NCBI RefSeq assembly: GCF_000970455.1
Contig: NZ_LAJG01000048.1
Span: 62,001 to 126,000 of the forward strand
Direction of reading: 5' to 3'
Source of the DNA: Devosia soli
Lineage (GTDB): Bacteria > Pseudomonadota > Alphaproteobacteria > Rhizobiales > Devosiaceae
Length of the DNA stretch: 64,000 nt
A program made the translations under genes and the position numbers. A model generated the notes under the pieces. It searched no databases. It was not told the DNA's origin and saw nothing but the letters and a program-made list of their open reading frames with translations. Below, one piece after another: positions 16,666 to 25,030 of the stretch (position 1 is the first letter of the stretch; each line of letters starts with the position of its first letter).

Positions 16666-17667
16666 ATGGTTTTGCGATTGGGCGTCATTGGCGCAGGCCT
16701 CAAGGCAGCCGACTATGCCAAGGGGTGGGCGGCAATGCCGGACGTCGAAATCGTCGCCACCGCCGAAGTCAGCGACGTGTCGCGCAAGCGCTTCGCCGAT
16801 ACCTGCGAGTCGGTGGGCGCCCCTCGCCCCGCCGAATATGACAGCGCCGAAGCCATGCTCGCCGCCATGCAGGGACAGATGGACGCTGTCTACGTTTCGA
16901 CCCCGCATGTCTTTCATGGCGCCAATGCCTTGGCCGTCGTCGAAGCGGGGTTCGACCTGCTCCTTGAAAAGCCGATGGTGACCACGGTCGAAGAAGCGCT
17001 GGCGCTCGTCGAAGCGGAAAAGCGCACCGGGCGGACCGTCGTCATCGCCTTCCAGGGCGGCCTTTCGCCGCTCGTCCATGACACCAAAAACCGCGCCCGC
17101 CGCGGCGACTTCGGCGACCTTGTCAGCGTCAATGCCTCGATCTGGGAGGGCTGGGCCAAGAACTATGCCGGCCAGTGGAAGCAGAACCCCGCCATCTCCG
17201 GCGGCGGCTTCATGTTCGATACCGGCGCCCACATGATGAACACCGTCTGCGTACTCGCCGATGCCGAATTCGAGCGACTCTCCGCTTATGCCAACAATCG
17301 CGGCCTCGCAGTCGATCTCGCGACGGCCGTCGCCGCCCGCCTCAGCAATGGCGCCCTGGTCACCTTCAATGCCGCCGGTGATGGTCCTCCCGGCTGCGCT
17401 TCGGCAATTACGTTCTTATATACCAAGGCGATCGTCCGCATCGACGCCTGGGGCGCCTGGCGCGAAGTGACGATCAACGGCGTCGCAGAAGGGCGGGAAG
17501 AAAACGAAATCCGCGACACGCCGATGCAGACCTTCCAGGCGGTGCGGGACGGCCGCATGGAAAATCCGTCGACGGTTGCCAATGGCCTGCGCTTTGCCCG
17601 GCTCTGGGACGCCATCAAGGCATCGGTGGCTGGCGATGGCACCCCCATTGCCATAGAGGTGTCATAA
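16666..17667 (+). CDS. thuB: ThuB-type Gfo/Idh/MocA family oxidoreductase
   Basis: The 333-residue protein opens with a Rossmann motif (LGVIGAGLKAADYAKG) and has the Gfo/Idh/MocA EKP motif (LLLEKPMVTT), whose lysine is catalytic. The C-terminal domain has the usual GGGFMFDTGAHMMNTV stretch. Divergence from thuA supports ThuB, the NAD(P)-linked dehydrogenase that makes 3-keto disaccharides. The start at 16666 has AAGGAGG eight bases upstream and replaces a longer frame from 16648. The LacI gene follows after 23 bp. No transporter gene is next to the locus, unlike thuEFGK in Sinorhizobium. Confidence 0.85.
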   Translation: MVLRLGVIGAGLKAADYAKGWAAMPDVEIVATAEVSDVSRKRFADTCESVGAPRPAEYDSAEAMLAAMQGQMDAVYVSTPHVFHGANALAVVEAGFDLLLEKPMVTTVEEALALVEAEKRTGRTVVIAFQGGLSPLVHDTKNRARRGDFGDLVSVNASIWEGWAKNYAGQWKQNPAISGGGFMFDTGAHMMNTVCVLADAEFERLSAYANNRGLAVDLATAVAARLSNGALVTFNAAGDGPPGCASAITFLYTKAIVRIDAWGAWREVTINGVAEGREENEIRDTPMQTFQAVRDGRMENPSTVANGLRFARLWDAIKASVAGDGTPIAIEVS

Positions 17668-17690
17668 ACCTCTCAAGCGGAACGGCCGGC

Positions 17691-18743
17691 ATGCGACGCA
17701 AAGGGCTGACATCGGTAGGACTGGCCAAGCTTGCCGGCGTCTCTTCCGCCACCATTTCGCGCGCCTTTTCCGCCGATGCCAAGATCAAGCCGGAAACGCG
17801 AGCGCGCATCCTCGCGCTCGCCGATGAGCATGGCTACCGCCCCAACGCCATGGCGCGCTCACTTAACATGAGCCAATCGCGTCTCGTGGCGCTGGTGGTG
17901 AACACAGTTGCCAATCCCGCCGAAGGCGAAGGCCTCGACCAATTGGTCCATCGCCTTCAGGCCCGGGAGCGCATGCCGCTTCTGCTTTGCTGCGCCAACC
18001 ATGAAGACCGCAGCCAGCTAATGCGACTTGCCTCGACCTACCGGGTCGACCACGTCGTGCTTTATTCCGACGCCGTCTCGATCGACGACGCCATCGATAT
18101 TTTCCGGTCGGCAGTGCTCGTCGTCGCCTCTTCTGAACCCCTCCATGGCCGGGCAGTCTCCGACGTCCGGCTCGATGCTGCCGCGGCAACGCGAGAGGTG
18201 GTCGATCACCTCGTTGCCGAGGGCCGGCGCCGCTTTGTCTATCTCTCGGGCCGCTCCTCGAGCCATATCGACAAGCAGCGCATGGATTGGTTTTCCATTG
18301 CGCTCGGCGCACACGGCCTCGCCTTCGATCTCGTCGAACATGGCGATTATTCCTACGAGTCAGGGTATAAGGAAGCCGTCTTGTTGCTGCGACGCGGTCG
18401 GCCCGACGCGATCATCGCTGCCAATGACCTGATGGCAGTCGGCATCAAGGATGCAGCGTCCCTTCTCGACATCCGCGTCCCCGAAGATCTGGCCATAGTC
18501 GGCCATGATGGCGTGGCCCTTGCCAATTGGGAATCTCATTCGATCACGACGATCATGCCACCAAGCGGCAAGGTCAGCGAAGCACTCGCCGACATCATTG
18601 ATCGTGACCCCGCGGCACCGCCCGTCCAGCAAGCGATCGAATGCGTGGTGCGCTGGGGACGAAGCACGGGCCTTGACATGCCGCCTCACCACAACGCCGC
18701 GCGCAAAACCATTCCCCTGGCAAAGCACTCATTAGATAAATAA
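17691..18743 (+). CDS. LacI family transcriptional regulator
   Basis: The 350-residue protein has a LacI helix-turn-helix at the N-terminus (VGLAKLAGVSSATISRAF) with the hinge region NAMARSLNMSQSRLVALVV, followed by a periplasmic-binding-like sensor domain (about residues 60-340). It probably senses a disaccharide or its 3-keto product and represses thuA and thuB. The two CG-centred operators upstream of thuB fit this. It starts 23 bp after thuB in the same direction, so it is probably self-regulated through the thuB promoter. Confidence 0.88.
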   Translation: MRRKGLTSVGLAKLAGVSSATISRAFSADAKIKPETRARILALADEHGYRPNAMARSLNMSQSRLVALVVNTVANPAEGEGLDQLVHRLQARERMPLLLCCANHEDRSQLMRLASTYRVDHVVLYSDAVSIDDAIDIFRSAVLVVASSEPLHGRAVSDVRLDAAAATREVVDHLVAEGRRRFVYLSGRSSSHIDKQRMDWFSIALGAHGLAFDLVEHGDYSYESGYKEAVLLLRRGRPDAIIAANDLMAVGIKDAASLLDIRVPEDLAIVGHDGVALANWESHSITTIMPPSGKVSEALADIIDRDPAAPPVQQAIECVVRWGRSTGLDMPPHHNAARKTIPLAKHSLDK

Positions 18744-18930
18744 ATTGAACAAGCTCCGCACTGAATAGGCTGGGCTGATTGGACAAATTCGTTTATGGTG
18801 CGCCGACGTTTGCGGCCTAGGTCGGCTGCCTCTTCCGGACTATCCGGCTCCAATGCATGCGAACGTAAGACCCCGATTGCATGTCGCACTTGGGAAACCG
18901 CTCGCAAGCAGAGCATCAGGATATAGACAT

Positions 18931-19146
18931 ATGGCCATTAAGGGCACCGTGAAATTCTTCAACACCACCAAGGGCTTCGGCTTCATCCAGCCGGAATCTG
19001 GTGGCAAGGACGCCTTTGTCCACATTTCTGCCGTTCAGCGTTCGGGTCTCGATGGCCTCTACGAAAACGACAAGGTCGAGTACGAACTGCAGACCGGCCG
19101 TGACGGCAAGGAATCGGCGACCAACCTCAAGCTGCTCGAGCAGTAA
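18931..19146 (+). CDS. cold shock protein (CspA family)
   Basis: This is a 71-residue single cold-shock domain: MAIKGTVKFFNTTKGFGFI carries the RNP1 motif KGFGFI, and DAFVHISAV the RNP2 motif. It binds single-stranded RNA or DNA as an RNA chaperone. The start is the ATG at 18931; a frame extending to 18853 is antisense noise. The 187-bp stretch between the LacI gene and the ATG probably holds the promoter and a long leader. A terminator follows 9 bp after the stop. A second, similar gene is at 44292-44507 on the other strand. Confidence 0.95.
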   Translation: MAIKGTVKFFNTTKGFGFIQPESGGKDAFVHISAVQRSGLDGLYENDKVEYELQTGRDGKESATNLKLLEQ

Positions 19147-19155
19147 GGTTTTCAA

Positions 19156-19188
19156 GGGCGCCGCTGCAAACGGCGCCCTCAACTTTTT
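19156..19188 (+). terminator. rho-independent terminator of the cold-shock gene
   Basis: GGGCGCCG (19156-19163) and CGGCGCCC (19171-19178) form a perfect 8-bp stem with a 7-base loop, followed by TCAACTTTTT. From here to 19401 I see no gene. Confidence 0.9.
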
Positions 19189-19401
19189 GGCGGGTGAGTT
19201 GCAGGCCTTGACGGCCTCCTCATTCTGCCTGCTTTCCGGCAAGGACGCACTCAAACTGCTGCTCGCCTGAGCACAGGAAACCACGGCAGGCCCGCCGCGA
19301 AAAACATCTGCCCAACCCGTTGAAAAGCCGGTCATCCGAGGGCAACTTCTCTTCGACTTTCGAGCCCGTTTTGCAGGCGAAAGAACGAAGGAAAAAACAA
19401 G

Positions 19402-20169
19402 ATGAAACTCTCGACCGTGCTGGCCGCCATCGGCCTTGCGACACTGGCGACCCCCGTCTTCGCCCAGTCCGCCCTCGACCAGATCAAATCGGCCGGCACG
19501 CTCCGGATCGGCACCGAAGGCACCTACGCGCCCTTCACCTTCCACGATGATACCGGGGCTCTCGTCGGCTTCGACGTGGAAATCGGCGAAGCAATTGCCG
19601 AGCATCTCGGGGTCAAGGCCGAGTTCATCGAAGGTCCCTGGGATGGCCTGATCGCCGGCATCGACGCCAACCGCTATGACGTCGTCATCAATCAGGTCGG
19701 CATTACCGATGAGCGCAAGGCGAAGTACGATTTCTCCGAGCCCTACATCGCGTCCAAGGCTGCACTGGTCGTCAAAGACGACAATACCGACATCACGAGC
19801 TTTGAAACGCTTGCCGGCAAGAAGGCCGCACAGAGCCTGACCAGCAATTTCGGCAAGCTGGCGGAGTCCTATGGCGCCGAGCTCGTCGGTACGGAAGGCT
19901 TTGATCAGTCTATAGCTCTCGTCATCCAGGGCCGCGCCGATGCGACCATCAACGACAGCCTCTCTTTTTACGATTTCAAGACTCAGCAGCCCGATGCGCC
20001 GGTCAAGATCGTCGCTACGGCCGACAATGCCGATTATTCGGGCGTGATCCTGGCCAAGGGTAAGCCGGAACTGCTCGCGGCTATCAACGAGGCGCTCGAA
20101 GCCATCAAGGCCGATGGCGCCTATACGGCCATCTCCGAGAAATATTTCGGCGAAGACGTCTCGCAGTAG
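19402..20169 (+). CDS. cystine-type amino acid ABC transporter substrate-binding protein
   Basis: The 255-residue protein has a signal peptide ending at VFAQ and the family 3 binding-protein fold (GTLRIGTEGTYAPFTF, GFDVEIGEAIAEHLGV). The stretch DVVINQVGITDERKAKYDFS is close to the pattern in TcyJ/FliY-type L-cystine binding proteins, so cystine is the best guess. It works in the periplasm. AAGGAAAA precedes the ATG. A perfect terminator-like hairpin lies between this gene and the permease, which should give more binding protein than membrane components. Confidence 0.85.
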   Translation: MKLSTVLAAIGLATLATPVFAQSALDQIKSAGTLRIGTEGTYAPFTFHDDTGALVGFDVEIGEAIAEHLGVKAEFIEGPWDGLIAGIDANRYDVVINQVGITDERKAKYDFSEPYIASKAALVVKDDNTDITSFETLAGKKAAQSLTSNFGKLAESYGAELVGTEGFDQSIALVIQGRADATINDSLSFYDFKTQQPDAPVKIVATADNADYSGVILAKGKPELLAAINEALEAIKADGAYTAISEKYFGEDVSQ

Positions 20170-20192
20170 CCGCCATCACGGTTAGCCTTTAC

Positions 20193-20220
20193 AAGGATCG
20201 GCCAACAGGCCGATCCTTTT
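20193..20220 (+). terminator. intercistronic hairpin/attenuator in the cystine-type operon
   Basis: AAGGATCGGCC (20193-20203) and GGCCGATCCTT (20208-20218) form a perfect 11-bp stem with an AACA loop, followed by TT. It lies between the binding-protein gene and the permease gene. The short U-run suggests partial termination or 3' end protection. Confidence 0.8.
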
Positions 20221-20236
20221 CCTTGAGCGAGACCAG

Positions 20237-20917
20237 ATGCCGCATTGGCTCACCTTGATGATCGACTCGCTGCCCTCGCTTTTGTGGGCCTGCCTGTTGT
20301 TCACCGTTCCGCTGACACTTTTGTCATTCGCTCTCGGGCTGGGCGTCGGCTTTCTTGCCGCCGTCATTCGGCTCTTTGCGCCCTGGCCCTTTGCCGCCGT
20401 GGTCCGGTTTTACGTCTGGATCATCCGCGGCACGCCACTCCTCGTGCAGCTATTCCTGATTTTTTACGGCCTGCCTAGCGTCGGCATCGTGCTCGACGCC
20501 TTTCCCGCAGCCCTCATCGGCTTCACGCTCAATGTCGGCGCCTACACGTCCGAGATCGTCCGTGCCGTGCTTCTAGCTGTGCCGAAGGGCCAGTGGGAGG
20601 CGGCTTTTTCGATCGGCATGACTTGGTCGCAGGCGATGCGCCGAACCATCCTGCCGCAAGCCGCGCGTATCGCCGTGCCTCCACTGTCCAACACCTTCAT
20701 TTCGCTGGTGAAGGATACTTCGCTGGCCGCCGCCATCACCGTGCCAGAGCTTTTCCGCGCCGGGCAACGCATCGTCGCGACGAGTTACGAGCCTTTGATC
20801 CTTTATATTGAAGTCGCGCTGATCTACCTCGTTGTCAGCTCCGCACTCTCATCCCTGCAGGCGCGCGTTGAAAAGCGCTTCTCCCGCTATGGCGGCTATC
20901 TCGAGGCGGCCTCATGA
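20237..20917 (+). CDS. amino acid ABC transporter permease (cystine type)
   Basis: The 226-residue membrane protein is of the HisM/TcyL class, with about five membrane segments and the permease loop EAAFSIGMTWSQAMRRTILPQA. The RGTPLLVQLFLIFYGLP motif is typical of polar amino acid permeases. It forms a homodimer channel in the inner membrane. It follows the binding protein after a hairpin and overlaps the ATPase gene by four bases (ATGA), so translation is coupled. Confidence 0.9.
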   Translation: MPHWLTLMIDSLPSLLWACLLFTVPLTLLSFALGLGVGFLAAVIRLFAPWPFAAVVRFYVWIIRGTPLLVQLFLIFYGLPSVGIVLDAFPAALIGFTLNVGAYTSEIVRAVLLAVPKGQWEAAFSIGMTWSQAMRRTILPQAARIAVPPLSNTFISLVKDTSLAAAITVPELFRAGQRIVATSYEPLILYIEVALIYLVVSSALSSLQARVEKRFSRYGGYLEAAS

Positions 20918-21669
20918 TTACCCTCGACAACATCGAGAAAAGCTTCGGCGACAATCATGTGCTCCGTGGCGTCAGCATTGCCGTGCCCGAGGGTAGCGTC
21001 ACAGCTTTGATCGGCGCCTCGGGCAGCGGGAAGAGCACGTTGCTTCGCTGCGTCAACCTTCTCGAAATTCCGCAATCCGGCACAGTCCGCGTCGATGACA
21101 CTGCGATCTCATTCGCGCCAGGCGCCAGGATCGGCCGGGACGCCATACTCGCCTTGCGCCGCAAGACCGGCATGGTCTTCCAAAACTTTCAGCTTTTCCC
21201 GCACCTCACCGTACTCGGCAATGTCATGGAGAGCCTGACGACCGTGCTGAAGTGGCCTAGGGAGAGAGCCGAAGCCAGGGCGCGCGATCTGCTCGAGAAG
21301 GTCGGCATGACGGCAAAGGCAGATGCCTGGCCATCGAGCCTGTCGGGCGGCCAGCAGCAGCGCGTCGCCATTGCCCGTGCTTTGGCGCCCTCCCCGCGCG
21401 TACTGCTCTGCGACGAGCCGACCTCGGCGCTCGATCCTCAATTGGCGGCCGAGGTGGTAGAGGTTCTCGCCCAGCTCGCGCGCGACGGCACAACCATGCT
21501 GATGGCGACGCACGATCTGCGCCTCGCGGCAACGATCGCCTCCAATGTCGTTTTTCTCCAAGCCGGCACGGTCATCGAGGCGGGCCCGGCCCAGCAGGTT
21601 TTTCACAAGCCAGCGCAAGAGCAGACCCGAAAATTCATCTCGGTGCTCACCGCCCAGGCCAGCGGCTAA
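20914..21669 (+). CDS. amino acid ABC transporter ATP-binding protein (cystine type)
   Basis: The 251-residue ATPase has Walker A GASGSGKST, the signature LSGGQQQRVAIARAL and Walker B RVLLCDEPTSALD. Layout and the IEKSFGDNHVLRGVS start match GlnQ/TcyN-type amino acid importers. It powers the permease encoded upstream. The gene overlaps the permease by four bases and the convergent HxlR gene by four bases at its end. Confidence 0.92.
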   Translation: MITLDNIEKSFGDNHVLRGVSIAVPEGSVTALIGASGSGKSTLLRCVNLLEIPQSGTVRVDDTAISFAPGARIGRDAILALRRKTGMVFQNFQLFPHLTVLGNVMESLTTVLKWPRERAEARARDLLEKVGMTAKADAWPSSLSGGQQQRVAIARALAPSPRVLLCDEPTSALDPQLAAEVVEVLAQLARDGTTMLMATHDLRLAATIASNVVFLQAGTVIEAGPAQQVFHKPAQEQTRKFISVLTAQASG

Positions 21670-22040
21670 GCGGCTTCCTTTTCCGCATAACGCGAGCGCG
21701 ATTGAACGATCGCCGGATGGTTCTCCATAGCCCATATCCGGAGCGACTTGATCGGCACGAGGAGGCTTCTCCCAAGCGGAGTGAGACTGTAATCGACCCG
21801 GGGCGGCACGATTGGCGTGACCACCCGCTCTATGATGCCGTCCTTTTCGAGCTCGCGCAGCACCGTCGTCAGCGATTTCTGCGTCACATCGCCGATCTCC
21901 CGCTTGAGTTCGGAAAAGCGCTTCGCTCGTTCTTCGAGGAGGCTCACCACCAGCACCGACCACTTGGCGCCGATAATCGTCAGGATATCCCTCGCCGCCC
22001 CGCAATAGGCCAGGGCATGTGATTGTTGCTGAGGTTTCAT
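21666..22040 (-). CDS. HxlR family transcriptional regulator with one N-terminal cysteine
   Basis: The 124-residue winged-helix protein has the HxlR core (IIGAKWSVLVVSLLEERAKRFSELKREI, VTQKSLTTVLRELEKDGIIERV, VDYSLTPLGRSLLVPI). A single cysteine, Cys13, sits just before the first helix, where thiol sensors such as YodB and QorR have their redox cysteine. I start at the ATG at 22040 because GGAG lies nine bases upstream. It is divergent from an NADPH-dependent FMN reductase, the usual target of quinone/electrophile-sensing HxlR proteins. Operator-like GTATC repeats lie in the shared region. Confidence 0.87.
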   Translation of the reverse strand: MKPQQQSHALAYCGAARDILTIIGAKWSVLVVSLLEERAKRFSELKREIGDVTQKSLTTVLRELEKDGIIERVVTPIVPPRVDYSLTPLGRSLLVPIKSLRIWAMENHPAIVQSRSRYAEKEAA

Positions 22041-22044
22041 GACA

Positions 22045-22058
22045 GATACTCCGGTATC
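22045..22058. promoter_or_regulatory. operator-like palindrome GATAC-N4-GTATC next to hxlR
   Basis: GATAC (22045-22049) and GTATC (22054-22058) form an inverted repeat over the ribosome site of the HxlR-type gene. The same GTATC half recurs in the palindrome at 22109-22142, so autoregulation is likely. Confidence 0.5.
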
Positions 22059-22108
22059 AAACAGGTGCCGTCTTGTGCAGCAGTGTGAGCATAGTCCATA
22101 AGCATTCA

Positions 22109-22142
22109 GTATCCAACGGAAACTAAAGTCTCCGCTGGATAC
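22109..22142. promoter_or_regulatory. 34-bp imperfect palindrome, likely HxlR operator
   Basis: The 34-bp stretch reads the same on both strands at 15 of 17 pairs counted from the ends, apart from the two central A residues. Its ends are GTATCC and GGATAC, and its centre is ACT-AA-AGT. It lies 76 bp before the FMN-reductase start and 69 bp before the HxlR start, in the shared promoter region. Confidence 0.65.
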
Positions 22143-22217
22143 GATCACAAGATTTGCCTTAGGTCGATCCGGGTCCTCCTCCCGTGGTCGACCCCTGCGC
22201 CTTCAAGGACTACTTTA

Positions 22218-22808
22218 ATGACACTCAAACTCAAGATCATAATCGGCAGCACCCGCCCCGGCCGCGTTGGGCCCACCATTGCCAAGTGGGTGGAAGAGGC
22301 TGCGCGAACGCACGGCAAGTTCGACGTCGAGCTTGTCGACCTTCTTGAGCTCAAACTGCCGCTGCTCGATGAAGCGGTTCACCCGGCAATGCAGAAGTAC
22401 GAACATCCGCATACGAAACGCTGGGCCAAGATCGTTTCGGAAGCGGACGCCTTCATCTTCGTCTCGCCTGAATACAATTTCTTTGCGCCCGCTTCGCTCG
22501 TAAACGCCATTCAGACCCTGCTCAAGGAATGGGGTTACAAAGCTGCAGGGGTCGTGAGCTATGGCGGCATTTCAGGCGGCCTGCGTGCCGCCCAGACGCT
22601 CCGCCAGCTTCTTGGGAATGTGAATGTCCACGCACTGTCGCAGACGGTTCCCGTGCCGATGTTCTCGCAGTTCATCGGCGAAGACGGCGTCTTCCGCGCC
22701 AATGAGGCCATGACCGCCGGGTTGAACACTCAGCTTGAGGAACTGCACAAATGGGCCGGTGCCCTCAAGCCGTTGCACCAGCCGGCCGAAAAGCGCGAAG
22801 CCGCTTGA
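22218..22808 (+). CDS. NADPH-dependent FMN reductase family protein
   Basis: The 196-residue flavodoxin-like protein has the phosphate loop IIIGSTRPGRVGPTIAKWV and the flavin-binding VSPEYNFFAPASLVNAI. It would reduce FMN, quinones or azo compounds with NADPH in the cytoplasm. AAGGA lies eight bases before the ATG. Divergence from the HxlR regulator with a GTATC operator array suggests induction by quinones or other electrophiles. The substrate is not determined by sequence. Confidence 0.88.
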   Translation: MTLKLKIIIGSTRPGRVGPTIAKWVEEAARTHGKFDVELVDLLELKLPLLDEAVHPAMQKYEHPHTKRWAKIVSEADAFIFVSPEYNFFAPASLVNAIQTLLKEWGYKAAGVVSYGGISGGLRAAQTLRQLLGNVNVHALSQTVPVPMFSQFIGEDGVFRANEAMTAGLNTQLEELHKWAGALKPLHQPAEKREAA

Positions 22809-22832
22809 TCGCGAGGCGGGCGCGATGCCCGC

Positions 22833-23129
22833 CTATTCGCTGCGTCCGAGCGTGAGAACAATCTGCAAGACGCCATCCTCCGGGATAGCAAGCTTCTTGC
22901 GGACAGCATCCTTGAGCGGCAGTAAGTAGCCGCCGTCCTTGGGAAAAAGTGACGTACAAAACGGCACGGACTGGATCGAGACCGTCACCGGAATAACGCC
23001 CCAGCCATAAGAAAAGACCTTGCGAAGACGGCTGATCTTGTCTGCCACCTCCGCTGGGATCGCGGCGAAGAAATAGGGCGCGGGACCGCGCCACTGAATG
23101 ACCTGGGCTTCGAACGTGAAGCGATCCAT
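22833..23129 (-). CDS. DUF1905 domain-containing protein
   Basis: The 98-residue protein (MDRFTFEAQVIQWRGPAPYF...) has the DUF1905 small beta-barrel core, with the usual GWGVIPVTVSI and LFPKDGGYLLPLKDAVRKKL stretches. The function of this domain is not known. The start at 23129 is set by GGAGGG four to five bases upstream; longer frames lack a match. It is divergent from nudC with a 115-bp gap and convergent with the FMN reductase. Confidence 0.82.
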   Translation of the reverse strand: MDRFTFEAQVIQWRGPAPYFFAAIPAEVADKISRLRKVFSYGWGVIPVTVSIQSVPFCTSLFPKDGGYLLPLKDAVRKKLAIPEDGVLQIVLTLGRSE

Positions 23130-23244
23130 ATCGCCCTCCATTGCAAAGCAAGAATGATCCGGCAAAGGGTCGACAGCAAGTTGTGAGGCCGCTTGCGGCT
23201 CCTTCGATGTGCTCCTAAACCAGAGGCCCAATTGGAGAACGATC

Positions 23245-24204
23245 GTGGATACGCCCTTTGCATTCGCCCCCGGACAACTCGATCGGGCCGCGCACCTGCG
23301 CGCCAGCGATGATGTGTCAAAGGATCCGAGGGCCCTGGCCCTGGTCTTTTGGCGTGGCAAGCTTCTGGCAGCAGATGATGGGCATCCCGTTGCAGTGCGG
23401 CTTGATCATCCGGCCCTATCCGATCGCCGCGACCATCCCATTTTCCTTGGCCTGACGCCCGATGGACCGCGCTTCGCAGTCGATCTACCGCTCTGGACGC
23501 CACCAGAGGACGCGGCGACCATCGGTCAGTTCGTCGACCAGAGCCTTCAGGTCCACCCTGCCTGGCCAGAGGCAAGGCTCGTCGAGGTGCGTAGCGTCAT
23601 GCCAGGCCTGACGGTGCTTGAGGGCGAATGCGTCGCCACTGGCCGCGCACTTCTCACCTGGCACTCCACCCACCGCTTCTGCGCCAATTGCGGGGCGGAA
23701 AGCAACGTCGAGAGTCTCGGCTGGGTCCGCAAATGCCCGAAATGCGGCACGCAGCATTTTCCGCGCACCGATCCGGTCGTGATCATGGCGATTACCCGGG
23801 GCGACAACCTGCTGCTCGGCCGGGGTCCAAGCTGGCCGGAACGGATGTATTCGCTGCTGGCAGGATTCGTAGAGCCCGGCGAAACCATCGAAGCGGCGGT
23901 TAGACGGGAAGTTCTTGAAGAGAGCCATATCGAAGTTGCAGCCGTGCGCTATGTGACCTCGCAGCCCTGGCCCTTTCCAATGTCACTGATGTTCGGGTGT
24001 CACGGGGAGGCTGTCAGCGACCTTATCACCATCGATCCAGTGGAATTGGCGGATGCGCGCTGGGTCAGCCGGGACGATGTGCTTTTGATCCTTGCGGGCA
24101 CGCATCCGGACATCAACAGCCCGCGCCCTGGGACCATTGCTGCAGCGCTAATTTCGGCATGGGCCGATGGCCACCTTTTTGAGGCGACGCACTGGCACAA
24201 CTAA
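23245..24204 (+). CDS. nudC: NAD+ diphosphatase (NudC)
   Basis: The 319-residue protein has all parts of NudC: an N-terminal domain, a four-cysteine zinc ribbon (FCANCGAE...CPKCGTQHFPR), a Nudix box (GFVEPGETIEAAVRREVLEE) and the NudC signature SQPWPFPMSLM. It splits NAD(H) to NMN(H) and AMP and can remove NAD caps from RNA. The start is GTG at 23245 with GGAG seven bases upstream; a longer frame from 23209 has no support. It is a single gene divergent from DUF1905. Confidence 0.93.
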   Translation: MDTPFAFAPGQLDRAAHLRASDDVSKDPRALALVFWRGKLLAADDGHPVAVRLDHPALSDRRDHPIFLGLTPDGPRFAVDLPLWTPPEDAATIGQFVDQSLQVHPAWPEARLVEVRSVMPGLTVLEGECVATGRALLTWHSTHRFCANCGAESNVESLGWVRKCPKCGTQHFPRTDPVVIMAITRGDNLLLGRGPSWPERMYSLLAGFVEPGETIEAAVRREVLEESHIEVAAVRYVTSQPWPFPMSLMFGCHGEAVSDLITIDPVELADARWVSRDDVLLILAGTHPDINSPRPGTIAAALISAWADGHLFEATHWHN

Positions 24205-24280
24205 GTGATCGCGCCGCGGGGAAGGAACGGAAGGCCGGTTCAGGACTTCACTTGGCATAACCAAATGAAGGACCGTGAAA

Positions 24281-24583
24281 ATGGATCACTCACAGCACGT
24301 GCGTCTGACCAGTGCCGAACTCACCCCCTCCATTCTTGAAGGCGCAACGATCTACGGCGCCGACGACCATAAGGTCGGCAAGATCGATCATGTTCATGGC
24401 AGCGGCCCCGCGAGCACTGCGGTCATCGACGTTGGCGGCTTTCTCGGGATCGGCGCGAAGCCCGTGGCCGTGCCGCTGAACGATCTCGAATTCATGCGCG
24501 ATGAAGCCGGCGACGTCCATGCCGTAACGACCTGGACCAAGGACCAGCTCAAGGAAATGCCTGAGCACCACCATCATCACTAA
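24281..24583 (+). CDS. PRC-barrel domain protein with a histidine-rich tail
   Basis: The 100-residue protein has a PRC-barrel core (LEGATIYGADDHKVGKIDHV, FLGIGAKPVAVPLNDLEF). Such domains are found in stress proteins and in RimM. The C-terminus ends in EHHHHH, which could bind metal. AAGGA lies eight bases before the ATG at 24281, so I prefer it over the GTG at 24275. The stop codon touches the start of the DUF1810 gene, so the two are cotranscribed. Confidence 0.82.
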   Translation: MDHSQHVRLTSAELTPSILEGATIYGADDHKVGKIDHVHGSGPASTAVIDVGGFLGIGAKPVAVPLNDLEFMRDEAGDVHAVTTWTKDQLKEMPEHHHHH

Positions 24584-25030
24584 GTGAAGTGGGCTAGAGA
24601 CGTGTTCCAACACTTTCTCGAGGCTCAGGAAGACACTTATGGCCGGGCGCTGGCAGAGCTGGCGTCCGGCCATAAGCGTAGCCACTGGATGTGGTTCATT
24701 TTTCCACAAATCGCGGGACTGGGACATTCTCCCATGGCTCAGCGCTTTGCCATCAAGGACATCAAGGAAGCACAGGCCTATCTTGCCCATGATGTCCTCG
24801 GCCCTCGGCTACGCCGGAGCGTTGAAGCCGTTATGCCTCATGCCGGCTCCTTGACCGCCCACGTAATTTTCGGCACGCCGGACGACCTCAAGTTCCGGTC
24901 ATCCATGACCCTGTTTGCCGCTGCCAACCCCGACGAACCGCACTTCTACGACGCGATAGATCGGTTCTACGGTGGCGTAGAAGACCCCGAAACACTCAAA
25001 CGACTATCGATCAGCGCAAGCTCGCAATAA
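24584..25030 (+). CDS. DUF1810 domain-containing protein
   Basis: The 148-residue protein matches DUF1810 strongly (RSHWMWFIFPQIAGLGHSPMAQRFAI, AYLAHDVLGPRLR, SSMTLFAA). The family is a compact helical bundle of unknown function. The GTG at 24584 directly follows the PRC-barrel stop. A GTG at 24602 is an alternative start and would fit the family N-terminus about as well. It overlaps the convergent YdeI-like gene by 20 bases. Confidence 0.85.
   Translation: MKWARDVFQHFLEAQEDTYGRALAELASGHKRSHWMWFIFPQIAGLGHSPMAQRFAIKDIKEAQAYLAHDVLGPRLRRSVEAVMPHAGSLTAHVIFGTPDDLKFRSSMTLFAAANPDEPHFYDAIDRFYGGVEDPETLKRLSISASSQ

Noticed and set aside
16480..17232. N-terminal extension of the thuA frame
   Set aside because: The extension runs antisense through thuB and the operator region; the TTG at 16479 has a good ribosome site and gives the family N-terminus.
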